Assembly: GCA_017829075.1 (NCBI GenBank)
Contig: JAGAJA010000041.1
Span: forward strand, 1-54,552
Source: Oscillospiraceae bacterium
GTDB lineage: Bacteria > Bacillota_A > Clostridia > Oscillospirales > Ruminococcaceae
Direction of reading: 5' to 3'
DNA: 54,552 bases
Below the pieces are notes generated by a model, which searched no databases, was not told the DNA's origin, and saw only the letters and a program-made list of their open reading frames with translations. Below, piece by piece: positions 1-7,170 of this stretch; positions within the stretch are counted from its first letter, which is position 1; each line of letters opens with the position of its first letter. The position numbers and the translations under genes were made by a program.

Positions 1-120
1 AACATAGCAAAACGCCGTCGGTTTGCGGACGGAAGGGCGACAGCCCGAAATCAAGTCCGCATACCAGACCAATCCGGGGACGGCGAGAAATATCGGAGGT
101 TTTGGCGCGGTTGCTCCCGC
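1..120. repeat. Host interspersed repeat, copy 1 (interrupted)
   Basis: Bases 1-19 equal 232-250 and bases 71-120 equal 254-303 with one mismatch, so this is a second copy of the element beside attL. Here the two parts are separated by about 51 bases that themselves form nested inverted repeats: TGCGGAC at 24-30 pairs with GTCCGCA at 55-61, enclosing GGGC/GCCC. No credible gene is seen. It lies outside the inferred prophage and is probably a dispersed chromosomal palindromic element with another small palindrome inserted in it. Confidence 0.6.
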
Positions 121-207
121 AAATACTGAACAACAAAACAGGCAGAGTAAAAAAAGAACATAATACCGCTGTGCAGGAGGGCGAGATATTTCGGTTTTGC
201 GGTCGGC

Positions 208-1839
208 TTAATGAAACTGCGAACTTTTATCAACATAGCAAAACGCCGTCCCCAATCCGGGGACGGCGAGAAATATCGGAGGTTTTGGCGCGGTTGTTCC
301 CGCGCCAAAACTTGGTGAACCACAGAAATCCTTATACGAACATTCGGACGCTTGTGCCACTGCGCTTGTGTCGCTTAACATAAGGCTTGTATCCACTTCT
401 CCGTCCTCTCGGCCATAGAGGTTGAACAATACGCGCACCCGACCATCATCATATAAGTACACGGCTCGCAGGAATGAGTCGAACAGCCGTTTCTGGAAAT
501 CCTTGTCGTTTATATCTCCGTCCCGGAAGCTGTCCAGCCAGCCTATGATCTGCTCCTTAGTCACATCGACTGTTTCAGACTTGATTACTGCGATATTACC
601 TCTGATCTTGGACTGCTCGCTTTCAAGCTCCAGAAGTCTTTCCTTTGTGCTTGATGTGATGATGCCTTGCTCGATCGCTGTCATTATGTTTGCAATTGAT
701 TTCTTGGTTTCTGAAAGGCGGGTCTGTAAGATGGACAGCTCTCCGTCCTTACGGTGCTCCTGCTGGAACTTCATCATGGTATCTGCAAGCCACTCCATGA
801 CCTCATCGCGCAGGATATACTGCTTGACTATTCTTGCGACAGTAAGCTCTAGTTCTTCCCGGCGTACATTCTTCTTTGTACACCGGGGCTTTTCTTTTTT
901 GCCCTGGCACGCGTAATAATAGTGCAGCGTTCCGCTTTTACCAGTTCCGGACATACCCATCATGTGGCGGCCGCATTCTCCGCAGAACAGCTTTCCGGAA
1001 AGAAGATAGTCACCATTTTCGCGATGTCGTCCCTGTGGATTCCCTTTTGTATGCAAGCACTTCTGAACTTTCATATAAAGCTCCTTACTTATGAGCGGCT
1101 GAATGCCGTTTTCGATCCTGATATTATCGTAAATATACACACCGGTGTATCTTTCGTTCATTAATATATTCTGGAAGCTGCCTTTGCCCCAGCTTTTCCC
1201 GAAAGTCGTCTTTATTCCTCGACTGTTCAGATCTGCGGCTATGCTTTGGAACTGCTCCCCGCAGGCTACTCTTGTGAAGATCTCCTGTACGATCGGCCCG
1301 GTGTTTTCGTCCGGGACTGGCTTGCCGTCCTCGCCGCGTCTGTATCCGAACGGACATATACCGTTGCATTTGCAGTTTCGAGCATTATCTTCCATTCCGC
1401 GGCGTATATCTTCCGCCATGTTCTCCGAATAAAACTGGTTCACATTCATCATCATGCGAAGCGCGAACCTGCCGGCGGCGTTGTTTCCGAATTCTTCTTT
1501 CGCGTAAAAGAGCTTTATGCCGAGCTTCTCCATTTCGTTCTCGAAGTTCAGCGCATTCATCATGTTCCGGGCGATACGGTTCGACTTATACGCTATTATG
1601 TTCGCGAACTTTCCTTTTTTGGCGTCACGCTGGAGGCGGAGGAACTGGGAACGTTTCTCCGTTCTTCCGGACTGAGCAGCATCAGCGTATACCTCTACTA
1701 TCTCAAGCCCTTGCTGAGCGGCGAACACCTTGCATTCGGCTACCTGCTGCTCAATGCTCTCCTCGCGCTGGTTATGCGAAGAGAACCGGGCATATATTAC
1801 AGCTATATTAGATAGCGGATTGTCTGTTTTTCGAGCCAT
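208..1839 (-). CDS. int: Large serine recombinase (phage integrase), with host-encoded C-terminal tail in the prophage
   Basis: Large serine recombinase expected to integrate and excise the phage at attL/attR. From the chosen start (ATG at 1839, preceded by AGAGGAGAAC; an ATG six codons upstream lacks a good site) the order is a resolvase catalytic domain at about residues 10-155 with the nucleophile Ser20 in YARFS, a recombinase DNA-binding domain, and a zinc beta-ribbon (CGECG, a C in YYYAC, and a PRC) near residues 285-325, then a coiled-coil stretch. It ends the leftward lysogeny operon. The reading frame crosses attL: the last 34 residues are encoded by host repeat DNA. In the circular phage the same frame would continue at 50617 downwards for 26 different residues and stop at 50537. 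Family assignment is secure; the effect of the tail change is inference. Confidence 0.93.
   Translation of the reverse strand: MARKTDNPLSNIAVIYARFSSHNQREESIEQQVAECKVFAAQQGLEIVEVYADAAQSGRTEKRSQFLRLQRDAKKGKFANIIAYKSNRIARNMMNALNFENEMEKLGIKLFYAKEEFGNNAAGRFALRMMMNVNQFYSENMAEDIRRGMEDNARNCKCNGICPFGYRRGEDGKPVPDENTGPIVQEIFTRVACGEQFQSIAADLNSRGIKTTFGKSWGKGSFQNILMNERYTGVYIYDNIRIENGIQPLISKELYMKVQKCLHTKGNPQGRHRENGDYLLSGKLFCGECGRHMMGMSGTGKSGTLHYYYACQGKKEKPRCTKKNVRREELELTVARIVKQYILRDEVMEWLADTMMKFQQEHRKDGELSILQTRLSETKKSIANIMTAIEQGIITSSTKERLLELESEQSKIRGNIAVIKSETVDVTKEQIIGWLDSFRDGDINDKDFQKRLFDSFLRAVYLYDDGRVRVLFNLYGREDGEVDTSLMLSDTSAVAQASECSYKDFCGSPSFGAGTTAPKPPIFLAVPGLGTAFCYVDKSSQFH
232..310. repeat. Host interspersed repeat, copy 2, two strong hairpins abutting attL
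   Basis: Two perfect stems follow one another: CGCCGTCCCC at 244-253 with GGGGACGGCG at 259-268, and an 11-bp stem TTTTGGCGCGG at 283-293 with its complement at 300-310. In the uninterrupted chromosome this hairpin would sit two bases beyond the CCA end of tRNA-Lys, so it could have served as the native tRNA 3' structure, although no T-run follows it. In the prophage the integrase frame is read through it. Confidence 0.65.
313..322. other. attL core (10-bp direct repeat with attR)
   Basis: TGGTGAACCA here is identical to 50618-50627, which are the last ten bases of tRNA-Lys on the other strand. Phage-side bases 332-341 contain the arm whose complement reads GTTCGTNTNAG. The same GTTCGTNTNAG pattern occurs at 50600-50610 on the other phage side, so the joined phage site is a near-symmetric site of about 47 bp, as expected for a large serine integrase attP. 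The exact crossover dinucleotide cannot be read from one prophage. Confidence 0.7.
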
Positions 1840-1948
1840 GTTCTCCTCTTTTCTCATTCCTTAATTGATAGTTTTTTGCAATTGATTTCAAAAATGTTAC
1901 TGATTATGGCGGTTTTCATTTATATGTCCAGCGATATTCTATCAGAAG

Positions 1949-2584
1949 TTATGTATTTTCATTTTCATCGTAAATGACAACAGATTCTGGTTCGCTTTCG
2001 GGTTTTGATATTTCGCCAGACATAATTTTGTTCCATACTTCCTCGTATTCATCGTTATGCCATAGAATCGGAATCAACTGTGTCCATTCACCATAGTAAT
2101 TATTTATTGAATACATTGCAATCTGCGTCGAATCTTGTTCTGCAAAATGGAACGTGATTGATGAATACCCATTTGAATCTGCGACATCTATCATAGAAGA
2201 AATTGTTTGCATCATATACATGCATTTATATTCGATTGTATCTTCTGGAAGCTTAAAATATGTATTAAGCATATTATCTTTTAAAACAACTCTCGAGTAT
2301 AAGCCACTTTCATATTGTTTATCCAACAATACTACGCCATCACCAAGCAGATCTTTTATATATGCTTCCTCGTCATTTTGGGATTTTGTTTCGGGTAGTT
2401 CTGATTCGGTGCGTTCTGAAAATGTAGTGGTTGCTGGTGTTGTTTCTGATATGGTTGTTGCTGATGTTTCTTTTGAAGCAGTGACCTCGGTTGAGGATAT
2501 ATTATCTGTCGAAACTGTTGATGTTCCGCAGCCTGTCAGCAGTATTGTACCTGCGAGAGCGGTCAATATGATTGTACGTTTCAT
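1949..2584 (-). CDS. Small secreted lipoprotein in the lysogeny module
   Basis: Predicted membrane-anchored lipoprotein of 211 residues. The start at 2584 is chosen because AAAGGAGATCATA precedes it; an ATG 13 codons upstream has no such site. A short basic N-terminus, hydrophobic segment and lipobox LTGC give lipidation at about Cys19. A Ser/Thr-rich linker of about 50 residues follows, then an unrecognised folded domain of about 140 residues. It is co-directional with repressor, protease and integrase, so it should be made in the lysogen. A surface role such as superinfection exclusion is possible because of that position, but nothing in the sequence proves it. Confidence 0.8.
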   Translation of the reverse strand: MKRTIILTALAGTILLTGCGTSTVSTDNISSTEVTASKETSATTISETTPATTTFSERTESELPETKSQNDEEAYIKDLLGDGVVLLDKQYESGLYSRVVLKDNMLNTYFKLPEDTIEYKCMYMMQTISSMIDVADSNGYSSITFHFAEQDSTQIAMYSINNYYGEWTQLIPILWHNDEYEEVWNKIMSGEISKPESEPESVVIYDENENT

Positions 2585-2641
2585 TATGATCTCCTTTATA
2601 CAGTGGTATGCAATCAATTTCACATATTATTTTACCGCCCC

Positions 2642-3235
2642 TTAGTCGGGGCGGTTTTTCTGTTGCTCAATCCACGGCTCAAAAGCCGCGAATAACTTTT
2701 TTTCCAGCGGGTGGGTCAGGAACATATTGCGCTCCTTTAGCACCGCCATACGTTTTGCCCTGATCCGCGCTGCCGTATCTGATATACCGCAAAGAGCGGC
2801 GATATCGCCGGCTGATGATACGTCCAGCGCCCAGAGTACGCATGCAGGAGCGAGCAGTCGCGCTGCGAACTCGTCCGCCTGCGTTTCGGTTATGGGCTTA
2901 CCCTCTACGATCCGGCGAAAATGACCGAAGCCTGCTTCAATCTCATGCCCAAGCAGGATATGTCCCAGTTCATGAGCAATCGTGAAGCGGTTTCTGTCAG
3001 GCGATTCGCTGTCATCGTAGACTATGGTCCACTTGCCCTGTTTGTCGATAAAGCAGCAGCCGCTTTCCTTTGGTCGGAGCATTTTAACCTCGCTGTCCCT
3101 CAGTACGTCAATGCCAAAATACTCGGTAATACGCAGCGTCTTGACCGGCAGCGACGTTATTCCAACGTCTAGCAGGCACTGCCACGAGGCATTCCGGGCT
3201 TGCTTGTAATAATTATATGCGTTTATGATTATCAC
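2642..3235 (-). CDS. ImmA/IrrE-type zinc metallopeptidase
   Basis: Putative protease that inactivates the neighbouring phage repressor, as ImmA does for ImmR in ICEBs1. The 197-residue protein has the zincin motif HELGH at residues 88-92 and the downstream acidic segment ETQADEF at about 117-123, matching the IrrE/ImmA arrangement. GAGGTG precedes the ATG. It lies 47 bases after the repressor gene on the same strand, the usual repressor-antirepressor pair order. The stop codon sits in the loop of an 8-bp GC-rich hairpin (2634-2655). Its T-run is on the plus strand, so it would not clearly stop leftward transcription. The ImmA/IrrE family is clear; the substrate is inferred from context. Confidence 0.88.
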   Translation of the reverse strand: MIIINAYNYYKQARNASWQCLLDVGITSLPVKTLRITEYFGIDVLRDSEVKMLRPKESGCCFIDKQGKWTIVYDDSESPDRNRFTIAHELGHILLGHEIEAGFGHFRRIVEGKPITETQADEFAARLLAPACVLWALDVSSAGDIAALCGISDTAARIRAKRMAVLKERNMFLTHPLEKKLFAAFEPWIEQQKNRPD

Positions 3236-3282
3236 CTCTCACGGGATATTATATCCCATGAGAGGCAGATTATCAGATTGTA

Positions 3283-3774
3283 CTAGAGGTCGCTGTTTTG
3301 GGTTGTCATTCGGGTAGCTTTTGCGTTGCGCTCCTGCTGTTCCTTAGACAGTTTTGTGATCTCGTCCTTGTGGTGGTCGGAGCTGTTCGCAGCTCGGTAG
3401 ATTTCCTGCTCGTCCTCCGGCGGCGGTGTCAGCTTGTCGATGAACCGCTTGACCGCTGTCTTTTCGCTGTCCGACAGGCTCATATACGCTATCAGCGCAC
3501 GTTTTACAAAGTCGTCAACGTTGTATTTTTCGGCAAGCTCATCTATAAAGGTGTTCGCAGTCTTGACAAGCATTTCGCCTTTTCCCGTCTGCAACCATTT
3601 GGGATTGACGCCGAACTCCGCACAAATGGCTCTTTCAGTTGGCGGAGGCACATTAACTCGAAGCTGCTCATAATTGTTTATTACATCACGGCTTACTCCA
3701 ATACGCTGCCCGAATGCCGATTGCGAGAGCTTAAGCGCTGTACGAAGCTCTTTTATTCGTTCGTTACTATTCAT
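3283..3774 (-). CDS. XRE-family prophage repressor (CI/ImmR-like)
   Basis: DNA-binding repressor expected to hold the early promoter off in the lysogen. Residues 4-62 form a classic XRE helix-turn-helix (LSQSAFGQRIGVSRDVINNYE). The remainder is a helical oligomerisation region and a polar tail; no LexA-type self-cleavage domain is visible, which fits control through the adjacent ImmA-like protease. A perfect AGGAGGTGAT precedes the ATG. Its promoter (3810-3838) and the opposing early promoter share the same 9-bp half-operator. Confidence 0.88.
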   Translation of the reverse strand: MNSNERIKELRTALKLSQSAFGQRIGVSRDVINNYEQLRVNVPPPTERAICAEFGVNPKWLQTGKGEMLVKTANTFIDELAEKYNVDDFVKRALIAYMSLSDSEKTAVKRFIDKLTPPPEDEQEIYRAANSSDHHKDEITKLSKEQQERNAKATRMTTQNSDL

Positions 3775-3809
3775 ATTTTTATCACCTCCTGTTTTATGTA
3801 TCTGGGTAT

Positions 3810-3838
3810 ATTATATCATATAAATCTGAGTTTGTCAA
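3810..3838 (-). promoter_or_regulatory. Leftward lysogeny promoter (repressor maintenance)
   Basis: On the minus strand TTGACA (3833-3838) and TATAAT (3810-3815) are both perfect consensus with exactly 17 bases between. The repressor start codon is about 36 bases downstream of the -10. A half-operator overlaps the -35. Confidence 0.88.
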
Positions 3839-3935
3839 CCCACAAACATTTGCTAAATATCACTATTTTATCTATTTGGTTTTGTGCAAGGTAAACAAAC
3901 TCAAAAAATATTCAAAAACAGGGTTGACAAACTCA
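3827..3935. promoter_or_regulatory. Divergent operator region with three ACAAACTCA half-sites
   Basis: ACAAACTCA occurs at 3895-3903 and 3927-3935 on the plus strand and at 3827-3835 on the minus strand. Two of the three overlap the -35 boxes of the opposing promoters. GTTTGT N6 ACAAAC (about 3830-3847) is an additional inverted pair. This is the layout expected for the XRE repressor at 3283-3774 controlling both directions. Binding is inferred. Confidence 0.65.
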
Positions 3936-3952
3936 TGTGTTCGGTGTATAAT
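3924..3952 (+). promoter_or_regulatory. Rightward early promoter
   Basis: TTGACA (3924-3929), 17-base spacer, TATAAT (3947-3952), all consensus. It faces away from the repressor promoter and reads into the early genes starting at 4004. The half-operator at 3927-3935 overlaps the -35. Confidence 0.88.
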
Positions 3953-4003
3953 GAGTATAACAACCCGATACAGAGGGTTAAAAAACTCAAAGGAGGTATT
4001 CAA

Positions 4004-4171
4004 ATGGCAGTATCTAACACGACAGAAGTCGAGCGCATTGACGCTCAGAAAACACTGGAAAAGCTGCTGGCACTGCCTACGGCTCAGAGGTACATAGCCG
4101 TCGGCGTTATCGAAGGAATGGCTCTGGCGCAGTCCAGCAAGGACAACAAGCCGGACGGAGAGTCGGCATAA
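4004..4171 (+). CDS. Small early protein of unknown function
   Basis: First early gene, 55 residues, directly behind the early promoter. The ATG at 4004 follows AAAGGAGGTATTCAA, one of the best ribosome sites in the window; a longer in-frame extension to 3884 would start upstream of the promoter and is rejected. Mostly helical (VERIDAQKTLEKLLAL) without a recognisable DNA-binding motif. Its place is that of a Cro or small regulator, but the sequence does not show a helix-turn-helix. Confidence 0.7.
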   Translation: MAVSNTTEVERIDAQKTLEKLLALPTAQRYIAVGVIEGMALAQSSKDNKPDGESA

Positions 4172-4218
4172 AAAATTTCGCAGAAATTCTTAATGAGTGA
4201 TTTTTCAAGGAGGCGGAT

Positions 4219-4227
4219 ATGGCCTAA
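4219..4227 (+). promoter_or_regulatory. Two-codon leader frame (ATG GCC TAA) overlapping the next start
   Basis: AAGGAGG is followed five bases later by ATG GCC TAA, whose last base is the A of the ATG opening the 4227 gene (TAATG). The ribosome site is therefore ideally spaced for the two-codon frame, not for the gene itself, which lies 13 bases from the AGG. This could be termination-reinitiation coupling, or a small frameshift that destroyed an original start. Confidence 0.45.
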
Positions 4228-4487
4228 TGCAGAAGATCACAAAAAAAGAGGCAAGAAACCTCACTAATCGTGCGATCGAAAAGATCAACAATCACATCAA
4301 GGATGAACAGGCAGAACCTGACTATTATCCCGGAAGCGAAAACTCGTTCTACTATATGGCTGAAGGATACCGTATGGCGGTGGAGGACTTCGACCTGCTG
4401 ACCAACGCCGACAAAGACGCACTTCGGAAGAAGATACAAACCGCACACCTGAGCCATACCGAAATAAAGCTTCTCGGCCAGAAATGA
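4227..4487 (+). CDS. Early hypothetical protein, 86 residues
   Basis: Not a family I recognise. The protein begins MQKITKKEARNLTNRAIEK and is helical and charged, with one Tyr-rich patch (FYYMAEGYRMAVEDF) and no Cys, signal or membrane segment. The start at 4227 overlaps the stop of a two-codon leader (see 4219). It overlaps the next gene by ATGA, so it is in the same early operon. Confidence 0.6.
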   Translation: MQKITKKEARNLTNRAIEKINNHIKDEQAEPDYYPGSENSFYYMAEGYRMAVEDFDLLTNADKDALRKKIQTAHLSHTEIKLLGQK

Positions 4488-4699
4488 GAAATACGATGAA
4501 CTTTTTGATCCCTGTGAGCAGAAGCGTCTCATACCTCTATCATCTTTTTAGTTACGGAGATGAGATCCGGTCAACCACGATCGCATCAGATGCTGATGAC
4601 TGGCTCGATTACGACGCGTTCAACACGGTTTCGACTGAGCGAATAACTTACATAATGATCTACGGATTTACAATGCTCATCAGAGAAATGGAGGAATGA
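4484..4699 (+). CDS. Early hypothetical protein, 71 residues
   Basis: Starts inside the stop region of the previous gene (ATGA overlap), indicating translational coupling. The sequence is rich in aromatic residues and Ser (SVSYLYHLFSYGDEI, DDWLDYDAF) with no motif I can name. Support is the tight overlap, frame length and the following AATGGAGGAATGAC leading into the next gene. Confidence 0.55.
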   Translation: MRNTMNFLIPVSRSVSYLYHLFSYGDEIRSTTIASDADDWLDYDAFNTVSTERITYIMIYGFTMLIREMEE

Positions 4700-4703
4700 C
4701 AGT

Positions 4704-4955
4704 ATGTCAGATTCGATTAAGCTTACCAGTGATCAGGCGTCTATCCTGATCGGACTGCTCGGTAAAGAGCGAACCGCCGTTGTGGAAAGATTGAGCGATC
4801 GGAAAATCAAAGTGAGAAGCTCGGAGATAAAGGTCAGCGAGAAGTTCAGAAATGGATTGGAAAAGCTGATAAGGAATGACGAAGAGCGGCTTGAGAATAT
4901 TGAGCAGCTTCTTAATGAGCTGAAAGAGGTGACAACATGTCAGATATCAGAGTAG
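4704..4955 (+). CDS. Early coiled-coil hypothetical protein, 83 residues
   Basis: Acidic and basic residues alternate over the whole length (RNDEERLENIEQLLNELKEV), suggesting a helical bundle or coiled coil. The preceding gene's GGAGG at 4690 provides the ribosome site. The C-terminus overlaps the next start by 19 bases. Function unknown. Confidence 0.65.
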   Translation: MSDSIKLTSDQASILIGLLGKERTAVVERLSDRKIKVRSSEIKVSEKFRNGLEKLIRNDEERLENIEQLLNELKEVTTCQISE

Positions 4956-5131
4956 ACACGGCAAGCATACCGACGTATGTCGCCGATGCGCTTTGCGCGG
5001 ATCTTCTTGCCGGGATCAAAGCCTATATGCGCCGCCCCGGAGCGGCAGAAGAACTCCAGCGGCGCGGAGAGGAATTCTATCGGCGCAAAGCCGAAAAGGA
5101 AGCGCAGGAAAGGAGCAAGGTATATGAGTGA
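4937..5131 (+). CDS. Early hypothetical protein, 64 residues
   Basis: Small Arg/Glu/Ala-rich protein with a C-terminal charged helix (EELQRRGEEFYRRKAEKEAQ). It overlaps both neighbours, by 19 bases upstream and 8 downstream, the compact pattern of phage early operons. No recognised domain. Confidence 0.6.
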   Translation: MSDIRVDTASIPTYVADALCADLLAGIKAYMRRPGAAEELQRRGEEFYRRKAEKEAQERSKVYE

Positions 5132-5690
5132 ATACAACAGCGCCGACAAAGAGGAATTTATTCAGCTGATACGTTCAGTTCAGAGAGAAGGCAAAATAAG
5201 CCTTATTGAATGGCTTGAAAGTACGGACTTCTTTGAAGCGCCGGCTTCTTCCAGACATCACGGAGCGTATCCCGGCGGTCTGCTTGAACACAGCCTGAAT
5301 GTATACCGCCGCTTGGGTGAAGAGATGGGGAGAGAAACAGACTCTATCATCATCGCCGCGCTGCTGCATGATGTGTGCAAGGCTGACTACTACAAGCTTT
5401 CCACAAAGAACGTCAAGAATCCGAAAACCGGTGAATGGGAAAAGGTACCGTTCTACACTATCGACGAGCAGTTCCCTTACGGCCACGGAGAAAAGAGCGT
5501 GTATCTCATCAGCAAGCACATTCAGCTTACCAATGAGGAAGCAATGGCTATACGGTGGCACATGGGCGCTTTTGACAACGCAGTCCGCGGCGGAAGCTAT
5601 TCAATGAGCGGCGCTTTTGAAAAGTACAAGCTTGCGCTTTATCTCCACATTGCGGACATGAAAGCGGCGTACATAGATGAAGCCAGATGA
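5124..5690 (+). CDS. HD-domain hydrolase
   Basis: Probable metal-dependent phosphohydrolase of the HD superfamily, 188 residues. The motif order is visible: a first His in GGLLEHS near residue 53, the HD pair in AALLHDVCKADY at about 77, and later helices containing KSVYLISKHI and ALYLHIADMKAAY that supply the remaining ligands. AAAGGAGCAAGGTAT precedes the ATG at 5124; an in-frame extension to 4977 is only the overlap with the previous gene. Substrate unknown; nucleotide or oligonucleotide turnover is typical of phage-encoded members. Confidence 0.82.
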   Translation: MSEYNSADKEEFIQLIRSVQREGKISLIEWLESTDFFEAPASSRHHGAYPGGLLEHSLNVYRRLGEEMGRETDSIIIAALLHDVCKADYYKLSTKNVKNPKTGEWEKVPFYTIDEQFPYGHGEKSVYLISKHIQLTNEEAMAIRWHMGAFDNAVRGGSYSMSGAFEKYKLALYLHIADMKAAYIDEAR

Positions 5691-5702
5691 GGAGGTGCAG
5701 TC

Positions 5703-5927
5703 ATGGAGGAAGATAAGAAGATGATTTGCGAGAAGCTGGGGGAGCTGCTCAAGCTCACCAGAGCCGGTGAGGATATTGACCGGATAGAGTATAGTCCTGA
5801 AAAGGAAGATGCCGTAGTCTTTTACAAGAGCTGCTCAACATCTGGCTTGACTTATGGCATACGGGTATGCGTTGAAGCGGACAGCGGAATCGCGATGATT
5901 CAGGACATCATCAGAAAGGTGGTATAA
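5703..5927 (+). CDS. Early hypothetical protein, 74 residues
   Basis: A GAGGAGGTGCAGTC ribosome site precedes the ATG, and the gene ends two bases before the next one. Mixed alpha/beta, acidic, with two Cys but no metal motif. No family recognised. Confidence 0.65.
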   Translation: MEEDKKMICEKLGELLKLTRAGEDIDRIEYSPEKEDAVVFYKSCSTSGLTYGIRVCVEADSGIAMIQDIIRKVV

Positions 5928-5929
5928 GC

Positions 5930-6139
5930 ATGACAGGACGTGAAAGGATCAAGAGAGCGAACAAGCTCCGCAGGATACGGGATATTATCGGCTGCGTGCT
6001 TTTAGCAGTGGCATTTCTGACGCTGTTTTTCAGCGTTATAGCACTTGAAAGCGGCAGATTCAGCATGACCGACACCGGCGTAGGAATCATGATAGCTTTG
6101 ACGATGTGCGGCACTTCGGTGCCTGTGTTCGGGTTGTAA
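5930..6139 (+). CDS. Small two-helix membrane protein
   Basis: 69 residues: a strongly basic N-terminus (RERIKRANKLRRIRD), then two hydrophobic segments at about residues 19-40 and 49-68 separated by a short polar turn. By the positive-inside rule the N-terminus is cytoplasmic. Phage early membrane proteins of this size are often exclusion or lysis-timing factors; nothing specific is visible here. Confidence 0.65.
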   Translation: MTGRERIKRANKLRRIRDIIGCVLLAVAFLTLFFSVIALESGRFSMTDTGVGIMIALTMCGTSVPVFGL

Positions 6140-6141
6140 AA

Positions 6142-6801
6142 ATGGCATTTTTCGCAATACATGAAACGATCTCAGACAGCTACCTTAAAGAGGTGATCTG
6201 GGAAGAGGAAAGACGGAAATACAGCGCAGTTTTCGTAAAGCTGGACAGCCGAATAAAGCGCAAGTCCACTCTGAAAAAGGCTGAGGCGACGATCAGGTGG
6301 ATCATTAATAACACCGGGTTCGATTTTCCGGATACGCTGGAAGTGGTTCAGCTTCTTGAGCCGATACAGCTTGACGATGATGTGAAGTCGGCTGACGTTA
6401 AAGAAAAAGCTCCGGAAGCTCCGGCAGAAGCGGACAAGCAGGACTGCTTGAAGTGTCCGTATTTCTTGGACAAGCCGGCGGAGGCGGTTCAAGATAAGCC
6501 TGAACCGGAAGAAATGCCGCCGCTTTATCCTGTGACAGACAACGACAAGGAATACTGGGAGATCATTGCTTTTGTCGGAGAAAAGAAAAAGCCTCCGCTT
6601 ATGCTGCGAAAGCAGTTCGCGAGGACTTACAGCTATGCGATAAAGATGCCGGACGGTGGGTTCTTCTACCTTCCCGGTGACGAGCTTCTCGCATGGTCAA
6701 GATACTACGATGAATGCAAGAAGTTCGTGTGCGGCAGGATCAGGGAGAGGCGGATCCGTGAGGGACGAGATCCCGGCGGAATGGACGAATGGAGGAGGTG
6801 A
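6142..6801 (+). CDS. Early hypothetical protein with central low-complexity linker
   Basis: 219 residues. The N-terminal part (1-75) is a compact charged domain. Residues 80-130 are Pro/Glu/Ala-rich and contain the pair CLKC, and the C-terminal part (130-219) is basic and aromatic. The start at 6142 lacks a strong ribosome site but lies 3 bases past the previous stop, suggesting coupling. Unrecognised, possibly nucleic-acid binding because of the basic C-terminus. Confidence 0.6.
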   Translation: MAFFAIHETISDSYLKEVIWEEERRKYSAVFVKLDSRIKRKSTLKKAEATIRWIINNTGFDFPDTLEVVQLLEPIQLDDDVKSADVKEKAPEAPAEADKQDCLKCPYFLDKPAEAVQDKPEPEEMPPLYPVTDNDKEYWEIIAFVGEKKKPPLMLRKQFARTYSYAIKMPDGGFFYLPGDELLAWSRYYDECKKFVCGRIRERRIREGRDPGGMDEWRR

Positions 6802-6806
6802 GCGGA

Positions 6807-7007
6807 ATGGCAGCGCCTATATGCCCGATATGCAAAGCCGGTGATAAAAGCGGAAGCCGGGTGAGGTGTCGAAGATTCGGAGGGCTTGTCTGCATGGAGC
6901 ACTGCTCCAAGTGCAACTGGTTCAGCGGATATGATACCACCGTTGTACACTGTTTCTGGGGACAGGAGAATGTCCCGCCGAGGAACGACGGGACGAAACA
7001 AAATTGA
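6807..7007 (+). CDS. Small zinc-binding protein
   Basis: 66 residues with two CxxC knuckles (CPIC near residue 6 and CSKC near 34) plus extra Cys and His, the ligand set for a treble-clef or zinc ribbon. GGAGGTGAGCGG precedes the ATG at 6807, so this start is preferred over one six codons upstream. Last gene before the non-coding gap that leads to the Rep gene. Confidence 0.65.
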   Translation: MAAPICPICKAGDKSGSRVRCRRFGGLVCMEHCSKCNWFSGYDTTVVHCFWGQENVPPRNDGTKQN

Positions 7008-7170
7008 AAAAATCATGGGGAAAATGTTGTAAAAACCCTACATATATTATACATCATTTTCCCGGATTTGTCAAGAGGTTTTCACTGCACTAAAGTCTGA
7101 AAAATGCCGCTGAGAAGCGGCTTCGGCGGCTGGTGTGCAGTATTAAAATCTCGGACGTCAGGGGGTACAA
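7008..7170 (+). other. Gene-free gap upstream of the Rep gene; candidate nicking origin region
   Basis: 163 bases with no gene. It holds an AT-rich patch (about 7027-7060) and a perfect hairpin GCCGCT-GAGA-AGCGGC at 7106-7121, just ahead of a HUH-endonuclease gene. HUH enzymes nick at hairpin-borne sites often located next to their gene, so this is the best candidate for such a site, by position only. Confidence 0.35.

Noticed and set aside
208..1839. Integrase as a transposon-type resolvase unrelated to the prophage
   Set aside because: It is co-directional with the repressor module, and its true 3' end and terminator are found at the far prophage end.
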